Positions 62,793 through 64,000 of a DNA stretch of 64,000 nt are shown in pieces. The stretch is taken from positions 76,359,104 to 76,423,103 of the forward strand of contig OX578137.1 in the NCBI GenBank assembly GCA_951213105.1, in the 5' to 3' direction. The notes under the pieces were generated by a model that saw only the letters and a program-made list of their open reading frames with translations, searched no databases and was not told where the DNA came from. Source of the DNA: Amaurobius ferox (Eukaryota > Arthropoda > Arachnida > Araneae > Amaurobiidae). A program made the position numbers and the translations under genes. The stretch's first letter is position 1; each line of letters starts with the position of its first letter.

Positions 62793-63010
62793 CTAGAAAA
62801 TGTACTCAGTTGTGCCTGGGATTTAGGATATAAACCTCTGGTTAAAATTACATCAGAACATACAGCGAACTCGCAAAAACCCAACAGCACTTTTACAATA
62901 CACCTGCTTATAACAAAAAATATATAACTTGCTGCATGGGCATAAAACACCTTAAATAAGCATACAGAGCACATTCTATTGGGGTGCACGGTCTTCAATA
63001 GCTTGAACAA
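62793..63010 (-). mobile_element. Helitron 3'-end fragment
   Basis: Begins with CTAG (62793) and aligns with the 3' part of the Helitron at 48395: shared CCTGG, GATTTA, CTCTG and AAAATTACA.C.GAACATA in the same order. Only the 3' end is present. A 77-codon - strand frame runs through it but has no recognised domain. Confidence 0.65.
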
Positions 63011-63200
63011 AAATAATAGTCTTTAAAACTAGCATAATTAAAAGCTAATATATGACCACATTAGTAAAATGCCTAAAATAGGAGGGGGGATTTAAAGGGG
63101 GTATTGTACCATTACATTGCTTTCAAAATACCCCACACTGAGAACAATCACAGCAAATTATTTACAGAGAAATACCAAAAACCTTAATTAAAATTGAAAA

Positions 63201-63439
63201 TGCCTACGTGGTGGTCGAGCGGTTAGGGGCATGAGTTTCCGTCTGATCGCTCGGTTGCAAGGTTGTGAGTTTGAATTCCGCCAGCGGGCATGGATGTTGT
63301 GATGTCGAGGTTTAGTCAGTCTTCTGCCCTTGGGGAGCCTCAATAAAGTGAAGCTGCATATTACCCTTCGCCATGGGACCAGGGGTCTAGTGGACATTGT
63401 GTAAGGCTTTCCTTCTTCACGGGGATTAGAAACAACAAC
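63201..63439 (+). mobile_element. tRNA-derived SINE (GTTCCGCC family), with TSD
   Basis: A 239-base insertion flanked by a perfect 11-base duplication AAAATTGAAAA (63190-63200 and 63440-63450). The head has TGGTCGAGCGG (box A, 63212-63222) and GAGTTTGAATTCC (box B, 63267-63279), and it ends in (AAC)n. It shares GAATGGATGTTGTG-type and TTCTGCCC blocks with 21790-21985. The AAC tail is the same as in the other SINE family, suggesting one shared LINE partner. Confidence 0.85.
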
Positions 63440-64000
63440 AAAATTGAAAAGCTTAATCACAATTAATTCAATATTATCAATAAACAATTCCAAATTATTA
63501 GTAAACTTTAATATGTTTGTTTGTATTACTATCTGTACTATTAATTACGAAATTATCAGCAAACTTCTGAAATTTAATTAAAAGCTGTATTCAAATAATG
63601 GCATGCATTCATTACCCAATCTATAAATGTGTCACTACTATGGTAACAGATAAGATGTGACATTAGTTGCCATGCCCATTGCATAGAGACGGGGAGTACG
63701 AAAAAAATGAAAGCACTTCACCAGCAAAATCTAAAATTTCCATTTTTATGCTTTTGTTTAAACAGTCTGAAAAAATAAAATAATATAGTAATTAAATTTT
63801 TTTTTTATATAATGCAAAGATATACACACATATTTTTGTAAAAATATGGAATTGTTTTAATCTTTCAAATTTAGAAGTGATAAACTAGAAATTAGACAAC
63901 TTGAAAAGTGCATATATTGATTTATTGAAAAATAAATAAATATGAAGAAATTATCCTCTGGATTCGGTTCAAGATCGTAAGAGGAAAAAATGTTCTTCAA

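Larger units (their letters stand above)
62720..64000 (-). other. Upstream part of the - strand gene (intron), right edge
   Basis: AT-rich. Contains a Helitron 3' fragment (62793-63010) and a SINE (63201-63439). No further exon could be defined before the edge of the window. Confidence 0.5.

Noticed and set aside
63188..63493. 101-codon - strand open frame
   Set aside because: Antisense of the SINE at 63201-63439.
63940..64000. Possible exon of the - strand gene at the right edge (LKNIFSSYDLEPNPEDN)
   Set aside because: The composition looks coding-like, but no donor site in the right place and no frame evidence; too short to support.

Overview
The window is AT-rich eukaryotic nuclear DNA with GT-AG spliceosomal introns. 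It is packed with transposable-element debris: tRNA-derived SINEs, Helitrons, hAT, piggyBac and Tc1/mariner-type MITEs, and Penelope-like elements. Large introns plus this repeat mix suggest an arthropod, and a chelicerate such as a spider seems most likely. That placement is inference, because nothing in the sequence fixes the species.

The left 50 kb is one gene on the + strand: the nuclear gene for mitochondrial isoleucyl-tRNA synthetase (IARS2 type). I could chain 23 exons from an ATG at 1088 to a TGA at 50495-50497. All junctions are GT-AG, all phases match, and the product is 976 aa. Every class I IleRS landmark is present: [14 protein letters not shown], the editing-domain motifs, KMSKS and a C-terminal CxxC...CxxC zinc finger. 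A possible promoter with a GC box and a palindromic E-box lies at about 690-790.

The introns hold most of the accessory DNA. Intron 3 has a MITE with a SINE nested inside it. Intron 7 has a three-unit tandem repeat. Intron 9 has a foldback element, a Helitron and a 2.2-kb hAT element with a perfect 8-bp target duplication. Intron 11 has a SINE and a foldback MITE. Intron 16 has a piggyBac-type MITE and a tandem duplication. Intron 21 has a small hAT MITE, a long TA/CA microsatellite and two Penelope-like reverse-transcriptase genes in sense orientation, the second split by a SINE. Intron 22 has a Helitron with helicase remains.

From about 52.6 kb to the right edge a second gene runs on the - strand, tail to tail with IARS2. 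Four 3'-terminal exons, all phase 0, give the last 158 residues of a protein I do not recognise. Its introns carry a 904-bp foldback element, a Tc1/mariner-like MITE, a 1.37-kb hAT element with perfect target duplications, a second TACAGGGTGTCC-type element, a Helitron end and a SINE.

I found no clearly new multi-gene system. The most unusual items are the Penelope-like pair with its SINE-split but frame-consistent copy, a 56-bp tail-only SINE insertion with a 15-bp target duplication, and the unidentified minus-strand gene.
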